From NCBI GenBank assembly GCA_945865525.1, contig CAMBDY010000016.1, forward strand, positions 1-46,159: a stretch of DNA of 46,159 bases, in the 5' to 3' direction. Under the pieces are notes generated by a model. That model made no database searches, was not told where the DNA came from, and worked only from the letters and a program-made list of their open reading frames with translations. This stretch comes from Nitrospira lenta (GTDB lineage: Bacteria > Nitrospirota > Nitrospiria > Nitrospirales > Nitrospiraceae). Both the position numbers and the translations under genes were made by a program. Within the stretch, counting starts at the first letter, position 1. The number at the start of each line of letters is the position of its first letter. Below, one piece after another: positions 33,621-42,076 of the stretch.

Positions 33621-33649
33621 TTGACATTCAAGGGAAATTCGACGATATC
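33621..33649 (+). promoter_or_regulatory. Possible weak promoter upstream of fabD
   Basis: A perfect TTGACA (33621-33626) lies in the 175-base gap between fabH and fabD. The matching -10 box is poor (GATATC at 33644-33649 with 17-base spacing). I see no convincing gene in the gap. Confidence 0.3.
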
Positions 33650-33740
33650 TAACCACCGAAAGGGCGTATAGCGCCTGCTCGAGCTTTGAGTATTATGATG
33701 ATGAGAGTAACTAGGAACCCCCTGCAATCACTCCGGTAGC

Positions 33741-34700
33741 ATGACGATTCTCCAATCGACAAGGTCTTGCAACGTTGGATTGGTTTTTCCGGGCCAGGGG
33801 TCCCAGTCAGTCGGGATGGGCCGCGCCTTGGCCGAGTCCAATCCCGGCATCAGGAGTCTCTACGAGGAGGCTTCGTCGGTGCTGAGGTATGATATTGCCG
33901 CGTTGTGCTTCGAGGGCCCGGCAGAACGGTTGAACCTGACGGAATATACTCAGCCGGCCTTGCTGGTGAGCAGCCTAGCCGCGCTCCGTGCCTTCGAGCC
34001 TTTGGGCATTAGCCCGGTTGCGGTTGCGGGCCATAGTTTGGGAGAATATTCCGCTCTTGTTGCCGCCGGAGGGCTGACCTATCGTGAGGCGGTGGCGATC
34101 GTGCAGCAGCGGGGCCGCTATATGGCCGAGGCTGTGCCGCTAGGAACTGGGTTGGTTGCCGCGCTCCTCGGCTTGACCTCTGATGTTGCGCAAGAGCTCT
34201 GCCGCGAGGCTTCATCCGTAGGAGTCGTGGCCGTGGCGAATTTCAATTCGCCCGAGCAGGTGGTCATTGCCGGAGCAAAGCCTGCTGTCGAGCGGGCCAT
34301 TGAACTGGCGAAGGCTAGGGGCTGTAAGAGGGCGATTCCACTCCCTGTTAGTGTGCCGGTCCATACGCCGCTGATGCAGAAGGCGGCGGATCGATTGGCG
34401 GGCGATTTGGCCAGGATCGCCTGGTCCGATCTGAAGATACCCCTAGTGAATAATGCGGAAGCTAGGGTGATTAGTAAGGCCGGCGACATTCAGGCGTCGT
34501 TAATACGGCAGTTACCATCATCGGTGCGTTGGGAAGACTCGGTGAAGGCGATGGCTGCGATGGGCGTGACGACATTCGTCGAAGTCGGGCCAGGAGCGGT
34601 CTTGAGCGGTTTGATCAAACGAATCGTACCCGACGCAGTGACCTTGAACGTGAATGATCCGAAGTCGCTTGAGGCGGCTCGCGTGGCGTTGAGTGCGTGA
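33741..34700 (+). CDS. fabD: Malonyl-CoA:ACP transacylase
   Basis: FabD loads malonyl groups onto ACP. The 319-residue protein shows GLVFPGQGSQSVGMGRALAE, the nucleophile motif GHSLGEYSAL with Ser99, and the catalytic His208 in PVHTPLM. VEVGPGAVLSGLIKR is the conserved C-terminal block. An N-terminal extension of about ten residues precedes the conserved part. fabG starts 21 bases after the stop. Confidence 0.96.
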   Translation: MTILQSTRSCNVGLVFPGQGSQSVGMGRALAESNPGIRSLYEEASSVLRYDIAALCFEGPAERLNLTEYTQPALLVSSLAALRAFEPLGISPVAVAGHSLGEYSALVAAGGLTYREAVAIVQQRGRYMAEAVPLGTGLVAALLGLTSDVAQELCREASSVGVVAVANFNSPEQVVIAGAKPAVERAIELAKARGCKRAIPLPVSVPVHTPLMQKAADRLAGDLARIAWSDLKIPLVNNAEARVISKAGDIQASLIRQLPSSVRWEDSVKAMAAMGVTTFVEVGPGAVLSGLIKRIVPDAVTLNVNDPKSLEAARVALSA

Positions 34701-34721
34701 AGGAATGTGAGGAACGAACGA

Positions 34722-35465
34722 ATGTCACTAGAGGGTAAGGTTGCAATTGTTACAGGGGCCGCGCAGGGGATTGGCCGGGCGATCGCAGAAGCGTTAGCGC
34801 AGGCTGGGGCGGATATCGTCGTCGCCGACCTCGATCCGGGCCGGTCGAAGGATACGATTGCGGCGGTGGAGCAGTTGGGCCGCAAGGCGTTGAACGTCAA
34901 GGTCAATGTGGCGGACGGCGCCGACACCAAAGCCATGGTCGATCAGGTGATCAAGGAATGGGGGAAGGTCGATATCTTAGTGAACAATGCTGGGATCACG
35001 CGCGACGGGCTGCTGCTGCGGATGAAGGAAGAAGACTGGAACTTGGTCCTGCAAGTGAATTTGACGGGGACGTTCAATTGTATCAAGGCGGTCTTGCTCC
35101 CGATGACCAAGCAGCGGTATGGTCGTATCGTCAACATTGCGTCGATCGTCGGGGTAATGGGCAATGTGGGCCAGGCCAACTACGCAGCCTCCAAGGCGGC
35201 GGTGATCGGCTTGACCAAGACTGCTGCGCGGGAGTATGCGAGCCGGTCCGTGACGGTGAACGCAGTCGCGCCTGGATTCATCGACACCGCCATGACGCAG
35301 GGATTGTCGCCCGAGGTGAAAGACACGCTTCAAAAGCAAATCCCACTAGGGCGGTTGGGTACGCCGGTTGATATTGCTGCCGCGGTGCGCTTTCTCGTGT
35401 CGGACGAGGCAGCCTACATCACGGGCCACGTGTTGCACGTGAACGGGGGCATGCTGATGCCGTGA
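34722..35465 (+). CDS. fabG: 3-oxoacyl-ACP reductase
   Basis: FabG reduces 3-oxoacyl-ACP with NADPH. From ATG 34722 it has 247 residues and begins [20 protein letters not shown] with the cofactor loop at 11-18. The catalytic Ser141, Tyr154 and Lys158 (YAASK) are present, as is [19 protein letters not shown] lies 8 bases before this start; a GTG at 34707 in the same frame would absorb that site. The FabG-specific [16 protein letters not shown] and the C-terminal GGMLMP support FabG over other short-chain reductases, as does the neighbourhood. Confidence 0.96.
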   Translation: MSLEGKVAIVTGAAQGIGRAIAEALAQAGADIVVADLDPGRSKDTIAAVEQLGRKALNVKVNVADGADTKAMVDQVIKEWGKVDILVNNAGITRDGLLLRMKEEDWNLVLQVNLTGTFNCIKAVLLPMTKQRYGRIVNIASIVGVMGNVGQANYAASKAAVIGLTKTAAREYASRSVTVNAVAPGFIDTAMTQGLSPEVKDTLQKQIPLGRLGTPVDIAAAVRFLVSDEAAYITGHVLHVNGGMLMP

Positions 35466-35532
35466 CGACGGTGTGGACGGAGTTTTGTATGATGCGTCGG
35501 TGAAAGATTTGCAGCGACAAGGAGGATCTACG

Positions 35533-35790
35533 ATGGCGAAGGAGGCAGGGAAATCAATGGGTACTGTAGAAGAGCGGGTGAAGAAAATTATCGGCGAGCA
35601 GCTCGGAGTCGAGGAAAATGAGGTCACGCTCGAAGCCAGCTTCGTGGAAGATCTCGGTGCCGACTCGCTCGATACGGTCGAGCTGGTGATGGCCCTCGAA
35701 GAAGAGTTTGGAATCGAGATTCCTGACGAAGACGCAGAAAAGATTCTGACCGTTGGGAAAGCCTTGGACTACATCAAGGAAAAGGCCTAA
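35533..35790 (+). CDS. acpP: Acyl carrier protein
   Basis: ACP carries growing acyl chains on 4'-phosphopantetheine. The 85-residue acidic protein has the attachment site Ser45 in [20 protein letters not shown]. The start at 35533 has a strong AAGGAGG about 9 bases upstream; the frame is open from 35473 but that part is leader. A short N-terminal extension (MAKEAGKS) precedes the usual [12 protein letters not shown]; initiation at the ATG at 35557 would give the normal 77 residues, yet it lacks as good a site. fabF follows after 16 bases. Confidence 0.97.
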   Translation: MAKEAGKSMGTVEERVKKIIGEQLGVEENEVTLEASFVEDLGADSLDTVELVMALEEEFGIEIPDEDAEKILTVGKALDYIKEKA

Positions 35791-35806
35791 ACGGCCGCAA
35801 GGCGTT

Positions 35807-37057
35807 ATGAGTGTTCGTTCGACCAGACGGATCGTCGTGACCGGCTTGGGGGCGGTGACGCCTCTGGGTACCGGTATCGACAAAACGTGGAAGGCCATCT
35901 GTGCCGGCCACTCCGGTATCGGTCCGATCACGAAGTTCGATCCCGCGGGCTACGATGCTCGCATTGCCGGTGAAGTGAAAGACTTCGACCCAGCCCAGTT
36001 CATCGAGAAAAAAGACATTAAAAAGATGGATACGTTTATCCATTACGCCGTGGGCGCAGCCCAGCTGGCGGTGGATGATGCGGGGTTCACCGTGGCCCCG
36101 GAAGAGGCCACGAGAGTCGGGGTCTATATTGGGTCCGGCATCGGCGGGCTGGGATCGATCGAGCACTACCATAAGATTTTACAGGAAAAAGGGCCGGGTC
36201 GAGTCTCGCCATTTTTCATTCCGATGACCATCATCAATTTGGCGTCGGGGCAGGTGGCGATCAGATTGGGTGCTAAAGGGCCGAATTCTTGTGCCGTGAC
36301 CGCGTGCGCAACGGGCAATCATTGCATCGGCGACGCGTTTCGGCTGATTCAGGCGGGTGATGCCGATGTTATGATCGCTGGTGGGGCGGAAGCCGCCATT
36401 ACACCGTTGGGGGTCGCGGGGTTTGCCGCCTCAAAGGCCCTCTCATTCCGCAACGATGAGCCGGCGAAAGCCAGTCGGCCTTTCGACAAGGATCGTGACG
36501 GGTTCGTGCTCGGTGAAGGCTCCGGAGTCGTGGTCCTGGAGGAGCTGGAACATGCGCGCCGCCGCGGGGTTCGGATCTATGCCGAACTCATCGGCTACGG
36601 TATGAACAGCGACGCCTACCATATTACGGCCCCGTCGGAAGAAGGTGAGGGCGCAGTCCGCTGCATGGAACTGGCGCTCAAGGATGCTGGGATCAGCAAG
36701 GATCAGGTTGGGTACATCAACGCCCACGGCACCTCGACGATGGCGGATGCCATTGAGACCAAGGCCATCAAGCAGGTATTTGGCCAACGCGCTTATCAGA
36801 TTCCAGTGAGTTCGACCAAGTCGATGACCGGCCACTTACTTGGAGCCGCAGGTGGGATCGAAGCGGTATTCAGTGTGCTGGCGCTTCATCACGGGATATT
36901 GCCTCCGACGATCAACTTGGACCATGCAGACCCGGCGTGCGACCTAGACTACATCCCGCATAAGGCCCGGCCTGCGGCGGTGACGGTTGCGTTGTCGAAC
37001 TCCTTCGGGTTTGGCGGGGTCAATGCCTGTCTGCTCTTTAAAAAACAGGACGCCTAA
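35807..37057 (+). CDS. fabF: Beta-ketoacyl-ACP synthase II
   Basis: FabF elongates acyl-ACP with malonyl-ACP. From ATG 35807 ([20 protein letters not shown]) it has 416 residues. The catalytic Cys167 lies in [10 protein letters not shown], the two His in INAHGTST and [10 protein letters not shown], and the C-terminal gate region [11 protein letters not shown] is intact. ARGGAD-like variations are absent, and the length is standard. The frame extends upstream into acpP, but only this start fits the family. Confidence 0.97.
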   Translation: MSVRSTRRIVVTGLGAVTPLGTGIDKTWKAICAGHSGIGPITKFDPAGYDARIAGEVKDFDPAQFIEKKDIKKMDTFIHYAVGAAQLAVDDAGFTVAPEEATRVGVYIGSGIGGLGSIEHYHKILQEKGPGRVSPFFIPMTIINLASGQVAIRLGAKGPNSCAVTACATGNHCIGDAFRLIQAGDADVMIAGGAEAAITPLGVAGFAASKALSFRNDEPAKASRPFDKDRDGFVLGEGSGVVVLEELEHARRRGVRIYAELIGYGMNSDAYHITAPSEEGEGAVRCMELALKDAGISKDQVGYINAHGTSTMADAIETKAIKQVFGQRAYQIPVSSTKSMTGHLLGAAGGIEAVFSVLALHHGILPPTINLDHADPACDLDYIPHKARPAAVTVALSNSFGFGGVNACLLFKKQDA

Positions 37058-37087
37058 CAGGCCTGTACGAGGGATAGACTCGCCATT

Positions 37088-37795
37088 ATGACGTCGGTCT
37101 CTTCCGTCGACTCACTCCAGTCTTTGTTGGGCTATCGATTCAAGGCGCCGGCCTTGCTCGAAGAGGCGCTGACCCATTCCTCTCACGTCAATGAACAGAA
37201 AACACTTCCACTGCCACACAATGAGCGGCTAGAATTTCTCGGGGATGCCGTGCTGTCGCTGGCGATGAGCGAGTATCTGGCTTCCGCTTTTCCGCAGTCT
37301 CCCGAGGGAATCCTCTCGAAGCTGAAGGCGAAGGTGGTGAGTGAGGGATCGCTGGCGCAGGTAGCTCGCCGGCTCGGGCTAGGGGAACATCTTAAGCTCG
37401 GACGCGGCGAAGACCGTTCGAAGGGGCGTGAGAAAGATTCGCTGCTGGCTGATGCGCTGGAGGCCGTGCTCGCGGCGGTGCATCTGGACGGAGGATTCGA
37501 GGTCAGTCGGGCGGTGACACGCCACATTTTCGCCGAAGAGCTGGCGAATATTGCCGCGCAGCAGGAGCAGCCGGGAGCGGGAGACTACAAGACCCAGTTT
37601 CAAGAGTGGTGTCAAAAAACGCATAGCACCTTGCCGTGCTATGTCACCACTCGCGAAACAGGACCGGATCACCAAAAGCTTTTCGCCGTCGAGCTATCCG
37701 TGCAGGGCAAGGCGGTAGGGACGGGGTCGGGGCGCAGCAAGAAAGAAGCGGAACAGCAGGCGGCCAAGCAGGCTCTCGAACAGTTAGGGCGCTGA
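37088..37795 (+). CDS. rnc: Ribonuclease III
   Basis: RNase III cleaves double-stranded RNA in rRNA and mRNA processing. The 235-residue protein has the signature NERLEFLGDAVL (45-56) with the metal-binding Glu and Asp, DSLLADALEAVLAAVHLDGG in the second catalytic region, and a C-terminal dsRNA-binding domain (about 160-233, GDYKTQFQEWCQK and SKKEAEQQAAKQALEQL). It closes the fatty-acid cluster, as in many bacteria (acpP-fabF-rnc). Confidence 0.97.
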   Translation: MTSVSSVDSLQSLLGYRFKAPALLEEALTHSSHVNEQKTLPLPHNERLEFLGDAVLSLAMSEYLASAFPQSPEGILSKLKAKVVSEGSLAQVARRLGLGEHLKLGRGEDRSKGREKDSLLADALEAVLAAVHLDGGFEVSRAVTRHIFAEELANIAAQQEQPGAGDYKTQFQEWCQKTHSTLPCYVTTRETGPDHQKLFAVELSVQGKAVGTGSGRSKKEAEQQAAKQALEQLGR

Positions 37796-37856
37796 TTCTG
37801 CCGGCAGGGTCGGTCGCTTTACCGCGAGACCAATTTTCATTTTAGGGGGGCAGACG

Positions 37857-38462
37857 ATGCAGAGGCGAATCATGGTACGCACGGTAGCGATGGTGCTTGC
37901 GCTGGGAGGTAGTCTGTTGTTGGGCCTGGGCTTGCTTCAGGCAGCCGATAAAGTCCTGTCTGGGAAAGTGGAGCCGGCCAAAGGTCCCAAGGCGATTATC
38001 AAAACGAAGCTCGGAGAGATCGAAATCGTGTTTTTTCCCGACAAGGCCCCCAAGCACGTTGAAAATTTCGTGACGTTAGCGAAGTCCGGTTTCTACAACG
38101 GGACAATTTTTCATCGGGTGATTCCCGGGTTCATGATCCAGGGCGGTGATCCGAACACCAAAGATCCGAACAAGCAGGAGACCTATGGGCAGGGAGGACC
38201 GAGCCAGCGATTGAAGGCTGAGTTCAACGATATTCCCCACCGGCGCGGTATTCTCTCCATGGCGCGTACGAACGACCCTCATAGCGCCGGGTCGCAGTTT
38301 TTTATTGTCGTGAAGGATTCGAATTTCCTCGATGGCCAGTACACGGTCTTCGGCGAGGTGGTGAAGGGGCTGGACGTGGTGGATAAGATTGTCAGCGCGC
38401 CGAGGAATAACCGAGACCTTCCAGCTGAGCGGGTAGAGCTGATGGTCACGGTCGTCGAGTAA
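37857..38462 (+). CDS. Exported cyclophilin-type peptidyl-prolyl isomerase
   Basis: A 201-residue PPIase with a signal peptide (about residues 1-29, MVLALGGSLLLGLGLLQAAD with likely cleavage after AQAA-like QAA). The cyclophilin core reads IFHRVIPGFMIQGGDPN, with the catalytic Arg in FHRV, then HRRGILSMARTNDPHSAGSQ and FFIVVKDSNFLDGQYTVFGEV. It acts on proline bonds in proteins of the periplasm. It is followed after three bases by a close paralogue, so the two are a tandem duplication. AGGGGGG precedes the ATG. Confidence 0.93.
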   Translation: MQRRIMVRTVAMVLALGGSLLLGLGLLQAADKVLSGKVEPAKGPKAIIKTKLGEIEIVFFPDKAPKHVENFVTLAKSGFYNGTIFHRVIPGFMIQGGDPNTKDPNKQETYGQGGPSQRLKAEFNDIPHRRGILSMARTNDPHSAGSQFFIVVKDSNFLDGQYTVFGEVVKGLDVVDKIVSAPRNNRDLPAERVELMVTVVE

Positions 38463-38465
38463 CCG

Positions 38466-39104
38466 ATGCAACCTTGTTGGCCCATAACAGGCCATGCTGT
38501 TGCCGTGAGATTGGGCCAGCTCTGCACGGTACTCGTGGCACTCACGTTGGTGATAGCCTGCGGAGGGAAGCCTGACGTGAAGCCCGTGGTGTCGGCACCG
38601 GACCCTCGGCCTAAAGCCATTATCACAACGAAGTTCGGGGAGATTCACTTTAAGTTCTATCCGGATGTGGCTCCGAAGCATGTGGAGAATTTCATCGCTT
38701 TGGCCAAGTCGGGATTTTACAATCAGACGATTTTCCACCGTGTCATTCCAGGCTTTATGATTCAAGGCGGTGATCCCAACACCAAGAACTCGCTGCGCAA
38801 GGAGACCTATGGGGCGGGCGGGCCGAAGGATGAAAAAGGGAACCCGATCTATCTCAAAGCGGAATTCAACGAGGTGCCGCACAAGCGGGGTATCGTGTCG
38901 ATGGCGCGGGCGACCGAGCCGGACACAGCGGGATCGCAGTTCTTCATCGTTGTCGAGGTGTCTCCCTTTCTCGATCGGAAATACACGGCCTTCGGCGAGG
39001 TGATCAAAGGTCTTGGTGTGGCCGATAAGATCGTGGCCCTACCTAGGAATGACCAGGACCTGCCAAAAGAGCGAATTGAGATGGTGGTGACGATTGTTGA
39101 ATAG
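38466..39104 (+). CDS. Lipoprotein cyclophilin-type peptidyl-prolyl isomerase
   Basis: A 212-residue paralogue of the preceding gene. The hydrophobic N-terminal segment ends in LVIAC (Cys32), a plausible lipobox, so this copy is probably membrane-anchored while its neighbour is soluble. The core shows IFHRVIPGFMIQGGDPNTKN, RGIVSMARATEPDTAGSQFF and RKYTAFGEVIKGL. A six-residue insertion (DEKGNPI) in the loop after YGAGGPK distinguishes it from the first copy. The start may be later than 38466, as the first ten residues are not signal-like. Confidence 0.9.
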   Translation: MQPCWPITGHAVAVRLGQLCTVLVALTLVIACGGKPDVKPVVSAPDPRPKAIITTKFGEIHFKFYPDVAPKHVENFIALAKSGFYNQTIFHRVIPGFMIQGGDPNTKNSLRKETYGAGGPKDEKGNPIYLKAEFNEVPHKRGIVSMARATEPDTAGSQFFIVVEVSPFLDRKYTAFGEVIKGLGVADKIVALPRNDQDLPKERIEMVVTIVE

Positions 39105-39128
39105 CCCCGGAGTCTCAGCGGCTTTTTT
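39103..39128 (+). terminator. Possible terminator after the cyclophilin pair
   Basis: Arms AGCC (39103-39106) and GGCT (39120-39123), with an inner CCG/CGG pairing, are followed by six T (39123-39128). The stem is short and imperfect, but the position right after the second cyclophilin stop is fitting. Confidence 0.35.
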
Positions 39129-39300
39129 GCTTCCGGATGGCGTGTAATAAGTGGGTGAGCGGGGCTGCAAAGAGGTAGTAGGAAGTATGGCGTTCGTTCT
39201 TGAAGAAGTGTGCAATCGTCTTTGTCGATCACGGTTCGGAAGAGAGTTTGTTGTTCAGCACTCACCCTTTCGAAGCTGGCGGGATGTTTCAGCACCCTGC

Positions 39301-39999
39301 TTAATGGTGGTGCTGGCAACTCGGATCGTGGGCCTGTTGCTCCTGTGCCGGAGGTGGCATCAACTGCTGTCCTGGCAAGATGATGTGGCCAGACTCCCGT
39401 TGTTTGGTCAGATACGTTGCAATCTCCGGATGGTAAGCGCGGACATAGCCGACGAGCCCGTTCAGAAACCGGTGTGATTGAAAATCCGTTCCAGAGAAGT
39501 TCGAAACGAAGGTAATTGCTCGGTCTAGGATCTCCGGTGCGGAGGACATATCGGCGATCTGCTGGGGGTTTTGCTTCTTGAACGCGTCATACTCCTTCAT
39601 GAGATGTTCCGCAAAGACCGGCGCCGGGGCCGCCGGGACATGGAGCGGACTCAGTGTCCGTCGCAGAGCTTGGAGCGCCGCCACGATTTCCGCATCCTGC
39701 CCATCGCGGCGTGACTGGAAATAGCCGAAGATTACCACTTCGACGAGATTAAACAGGGCTACGGCTTTCTCGCCACCCAGTTCAGATAGTTCGCGATAGA
39801 AGTCCCGCCGCAACGGCATAAATTGTACCGCCAGCCGCTTCTGCTGATAGTCGCTCCCAGATTCGAGATAGATGCAGTCTTGTGGGCAGGCGACTCGCAC
39901 GATGCGATGCTCACCGCAGCATTGGCTGCAGATCAGGCCAGACAGAGCCGGGCAAGGCCGTTTGCCTTTCCGTTGTGTGCAATAGGCGCATTGGCTCAT
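39301..39999 (-). CDS. Cys-rich, probably zinc-binding protein of unknown function
   Basis: A 232-residue soluble protein. The N-terminus carries Cys4, Cys7, Cys16, Cys24, Cys27, Cys28, His31, Cys38 and Cys42 (for example CAYC and CSQCC), a clear metal-binding cluster of zinc-finger type. The middle is a helical domain with FMPLRRDFYRELSELGG and LFNLVEVVIFGYFQSRRDG. The C-terminus ends in a His-rich SCQHHH. I do not recognise a named family. Its start overlaps the stop of the upstream propeller gene by 4 bases, so the two are probably translated together although their predicted locations differ. Confidence 0.7.
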   Translation of the reverse strand: MSQCAYCTQRKGKRPCPALSGLICSQCCGEHRIVRVACPQDCIYLESGSDYQQKRLAVQFMPLRRDFYRELSELGGEKAVALFNLVEVVIFGYFQSRRDGQDAEIVAALQALRRTLSPLHVPAAPAPVFAEHLMKEYDAFKKQNPQQIADMSSAPEILDRAITFVSNFSGTDFQSHRFLNGLVGYVRAYHPEIATYLTKQRESGHIILPGQQLMPPPAQEQQAHDPSCQHHH

Positions 40000-41030
40000 T
40001 TTTTTAGAGATCCGTCCGGGGCCGGTTTCGGCGGGGGAGGGATGAACCCGTAGTCCGCCAACGTCCGTTTTTCTTGTTTGGGCTTCCCATCGCTCGGGGT
40101 TTCGAGCCCGTTCATTTCCGCGGCATTGGCATATTCATAGGGTACGAGAATTAGATTATTGGCACGGTCGATGCTGAGGTCTCCTGGCGAAGGAAGGAAT
40201 TCAGCGATGACTTGAAACCGTTTATCCCAGCTCATGCGCCACACTTTCCCTGTGGTGAAGTCCGACACGTACATGTTGCCCCAACGGTCGAAGTCCACAC
40301 CACGGAGATTCTGAAAGCGGTTAGAAAAGAACCCGTTGGAGAAGAGCTCGGTGACCCGTCCCTCCGGCGAGATCTCGGAAATCTTGCCCTTCTCCCAACT
40401 CACTGCGATGATCTGACCGGACCTTGGATGGACGACCAGTCCTGAAGGGCCTGCCAGGCTTTGGTCCGTCACCAGCACAGAAAAGGTCTTGGTGTTTAGA
40501 TCGACTCGGTAAATCGTGTTGGCTTTCTGATCGGAGCAATATAAATGGCCCTTACCATCGAAGGTCACATCGATCAAGGAGGCTTGAGGCCCAGTTGCGT
40601 ACGAGGCCGTTGGCATCCGGATAGTCAGTGCCAGGGTCGGCTTCCCGGTGGTCGTGTCAAAGCCACGCAAGGTATCGAGGTCAGCGACGTAGAGCACATG
40701 TTCCACCAGCGCCATGCCTTTGGGGGCATGGAGGGTGACATTATTTTTTCCGCCCTGGATAAATTTCAGATTGAGGAGCTTGCCGTTCGGATCGAGTTTG
40801 GTGATGAACCCGTTGTTGTCGGCGGTCTCCGCCTCGCCGTTGACGCTGGAGATGAAATAGCCCTTGTCGGCTGGGTCGTTGATGAAGCTATAGGGGGATT
40901 GCAGCTCCGTCACGGTGATCTGGGCACCCAGCGGGCTGACGGCCACCAGGGCGAGGGTCCAGATTAGCCAAGAGCCTGGATGATTGATACTGCGTGTTAG
41001 AAGGGACATCACGGGAGAGGTTCTGCTCAC
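39996..41030 (-). CDS. Exported NHL/SMP-30-like beta-propeller protein
   Basis: A 344-residue protein with an N-terminal signal (about residues 18-36, WLIWTLALVAVSPLGA). Repeats such as GFITKLDPNGKLLNLKF, GKGHLYCSDQKANTIYRVD, GPSGLVVHPRSGQIIAVSW and DFDRWGNMYVSDFTTGKVWR-type blades are those of NHL/SMP-30 six-bladed propellers. A Pro-rich tail follows (FIPPPPKPAPDG). The likely location is the periplasm or outside. The function is unknown: such propellers include lactonases, binding proteins and scaffolds, and no catalytic set is evident. The start may be the ATG eight codons in. It is transcribed from a good promoter at 41066-41095. Confidence 0.78.
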   Translation of the reverse strand: MSRTSPVMSLLTRSINHPGSWLIWTLALVAVSPLGAQITVTELQSPYSFINDPADKGYFISSVNGEAETADNNGFITKLDPNGKLLNLKFIQGGKNNVTLHAPKGMALVEHVLYVADLDTLRGFDTTTGKPTLALTIRMPTASYATGPQASLIDVTFDGKGHLYCSDQKANTIYRVDLNTKTFSVLVTDQSLAGPSGLVVHPRSGQIIAVSWEKGKISEISPEGRVTELFSNGFFSNRFQNLRGVDFDRWGNMYVSDFTTGKVWRMSWDKRFQVIAEFLPSPGDLSIDRANNLILVPYEYANAAEMNGLETPSDGKPKQEKRTLADYGFIPPPPKPAPDGSLKK

Positions 41031-41065
41031 AGGATAGATGGCTATTGATCGTGGTCGATGAATCT

Positions 41066-41095
41066 ATCGTAGCTGCCAGCCGAAGAGCCTGTCAA
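41066..41095 (-). promoter_or_regulatory. Promoter of the propeller/Cys-rich gene pair
   Basis: On the - strand a perfect TTGACA (41095-41090) and TACGAT (41071-41066, four of six) are 18 bases apart, some 30 bases before the gene. It is divergent from the folD promoter, which starts 33 bases away. Confidence 0.6.
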
Positions 41096-41127
41096 GAAAC
41101 AGACGCGACATTCACGTCGCCCTGTCG

Positions 41128-41157
41128 TTGACTTGCTCAAAAATGCCCTGCTATGGT
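41128..41157 (+). promoter_or_regulatory. Promoter of the folD-metF-panB operon
   Basis: TTGACT (41128-41133, five of six) and TATGGT (41152-41157, four of six) are 18 bases apart, 40 bases before the folD GTG start. Confidence 0.5.
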
Positions 41158-41198
41158 GCCTCGGTTGTTCTTGTTAGTCTCTCACTGAGGAGGGTGTT

Positions 41199-42059
41199 GT
41201 GGCCGCACGATTAATCGATGGCAAAGCATTGGCATTACAAGTACGGGAGCGGTTAGCCGTCGAATCGGCGGCGGTTTTGGCTAAAACTGGGATGAAGCCG
41301 GGCTTGGCTACGATTTTAGTGGGCGACGATCCGGCCTCCCAGGTGTATGTGAGAAATAAGCAGAAGGCCTGCGAATTAGCCGGCATTTATGTGGACGACC
41401 ATAAGCTGTCAACCAGTATTACTCAGGCGGAGTTGCTAGCGTTGATTGAGAAGAAAAATGTCGATCCGAAGATTCACGGCATTCTGGTGCAGCTCCCCCT
41501 ACCGAAACATATCGAGAGCCGAGTGGTCCTTGAGGCAGTTTCGCCAAACAAGGATGCAGACGGGTTTCACCCGTATAATTTGGGCCGGTTGGTCGAAGGC
41601 AGTCCGGTGTTCGAGGCCTGTACCCCCAAGGGTGTGATTAAGATGATCGAATCGGCTGGGATTGCAATCGAGGGCAAGCGCGCGGTCGTTTTAGGGCGTA
41701 GCACTATCGTTGGCAAGCCATTGGCACTCATGTTACTCCAACGGAACGCTACCGTGACGATTTGCCATTCCAAGACCAAGAATTTGGCCTCGGTCTGCCA
41801 GGAGGCCGAGTTGCTTCTGGTGGCGATCGGGCGGGCTAAGTTCGTAACCGCCGACATGGTGAGTGAGGGAGCCGTGGTCATCGACGTGGGCACCAATAAG
41901 TTGCCAGACGGCAAATTGTGCGGCGATGTCGATTTTGAGCCGGTCAGTCAGAAGGCCAGCTGGATCAGCCCTGTGCCGGGCGGTGTGGGCCCAATGACGA
42001 TTGCGATGTTGCTGTATAATACGGTGGAGTCGGCCAAACGGCAGGCTGGGATGTTGTAG
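41199..42059 (+). CDS. folD: Methylene-THF dehydrogenase/methenyl-THF cyclohydrolase
   Basis: FolD interconverts methylene-, methenyl- and formyl-tetrahydrofolate. The 286-residue protein starts at GTG 41199 behind GAGGAGGG. The catalytic Tyr50 and Lys54 are in YVRNKQKACE, and GILVQLPLPKH, CTPKGVIKM, VVLGRSTIVGKP and PVPGGVGPMTIAMLL are present. The operon continues with metF and panB, which both use folate-bound C1 units, so this enzyme supplies their methylene-THF. Confidence 0.97.
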   Translation: MAARLIDGKALALQVRERLAVESAAVLAKTGMKPGLATILVGDDPASQVYVRNKQKACELAGIYVDDHKLSTSITQAELLALIEKKNVDPKIHGILVQLPLPKHIESRVVLEAVSPNKDADGFHPYNLGRLVEGSPVFEACTPKGVIKMIESAGIAIEGKRAVVLGRSTIVGKPLALMLLQRNATVTICHSKTKNLASVCQEAELLLVAIGRAKFVTADMVSEGAVVIDVGTNKLPDGKLCGDVDFEPVSQKASWISPVPGGVGPMTIAMLLYNTVESAKRQAGML

Positions 42060-42076
42060 CGGGGTGTAGGGCAACT

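Noticed and set aside
33113-33727. - strand frame covering the fabH-fabD gap
   Set aside because: Most of it is antisense to fabH, and the gap portion has no recognisable protein features.
38076-38882. 268-codon - strand frame across the two cyclophilins
   Set aside because: It spans the paralogues antisense and shows mirrored repeats of them; no independent evidence.
39290-39315. Inverted repeat CAGCACC/GGTGCTG over the stop of the Cys-rich gene
   Set aside because: No T-run follows on either strand, and the repeat is partly due to the His codons at the end of the gene; not called a terminator.
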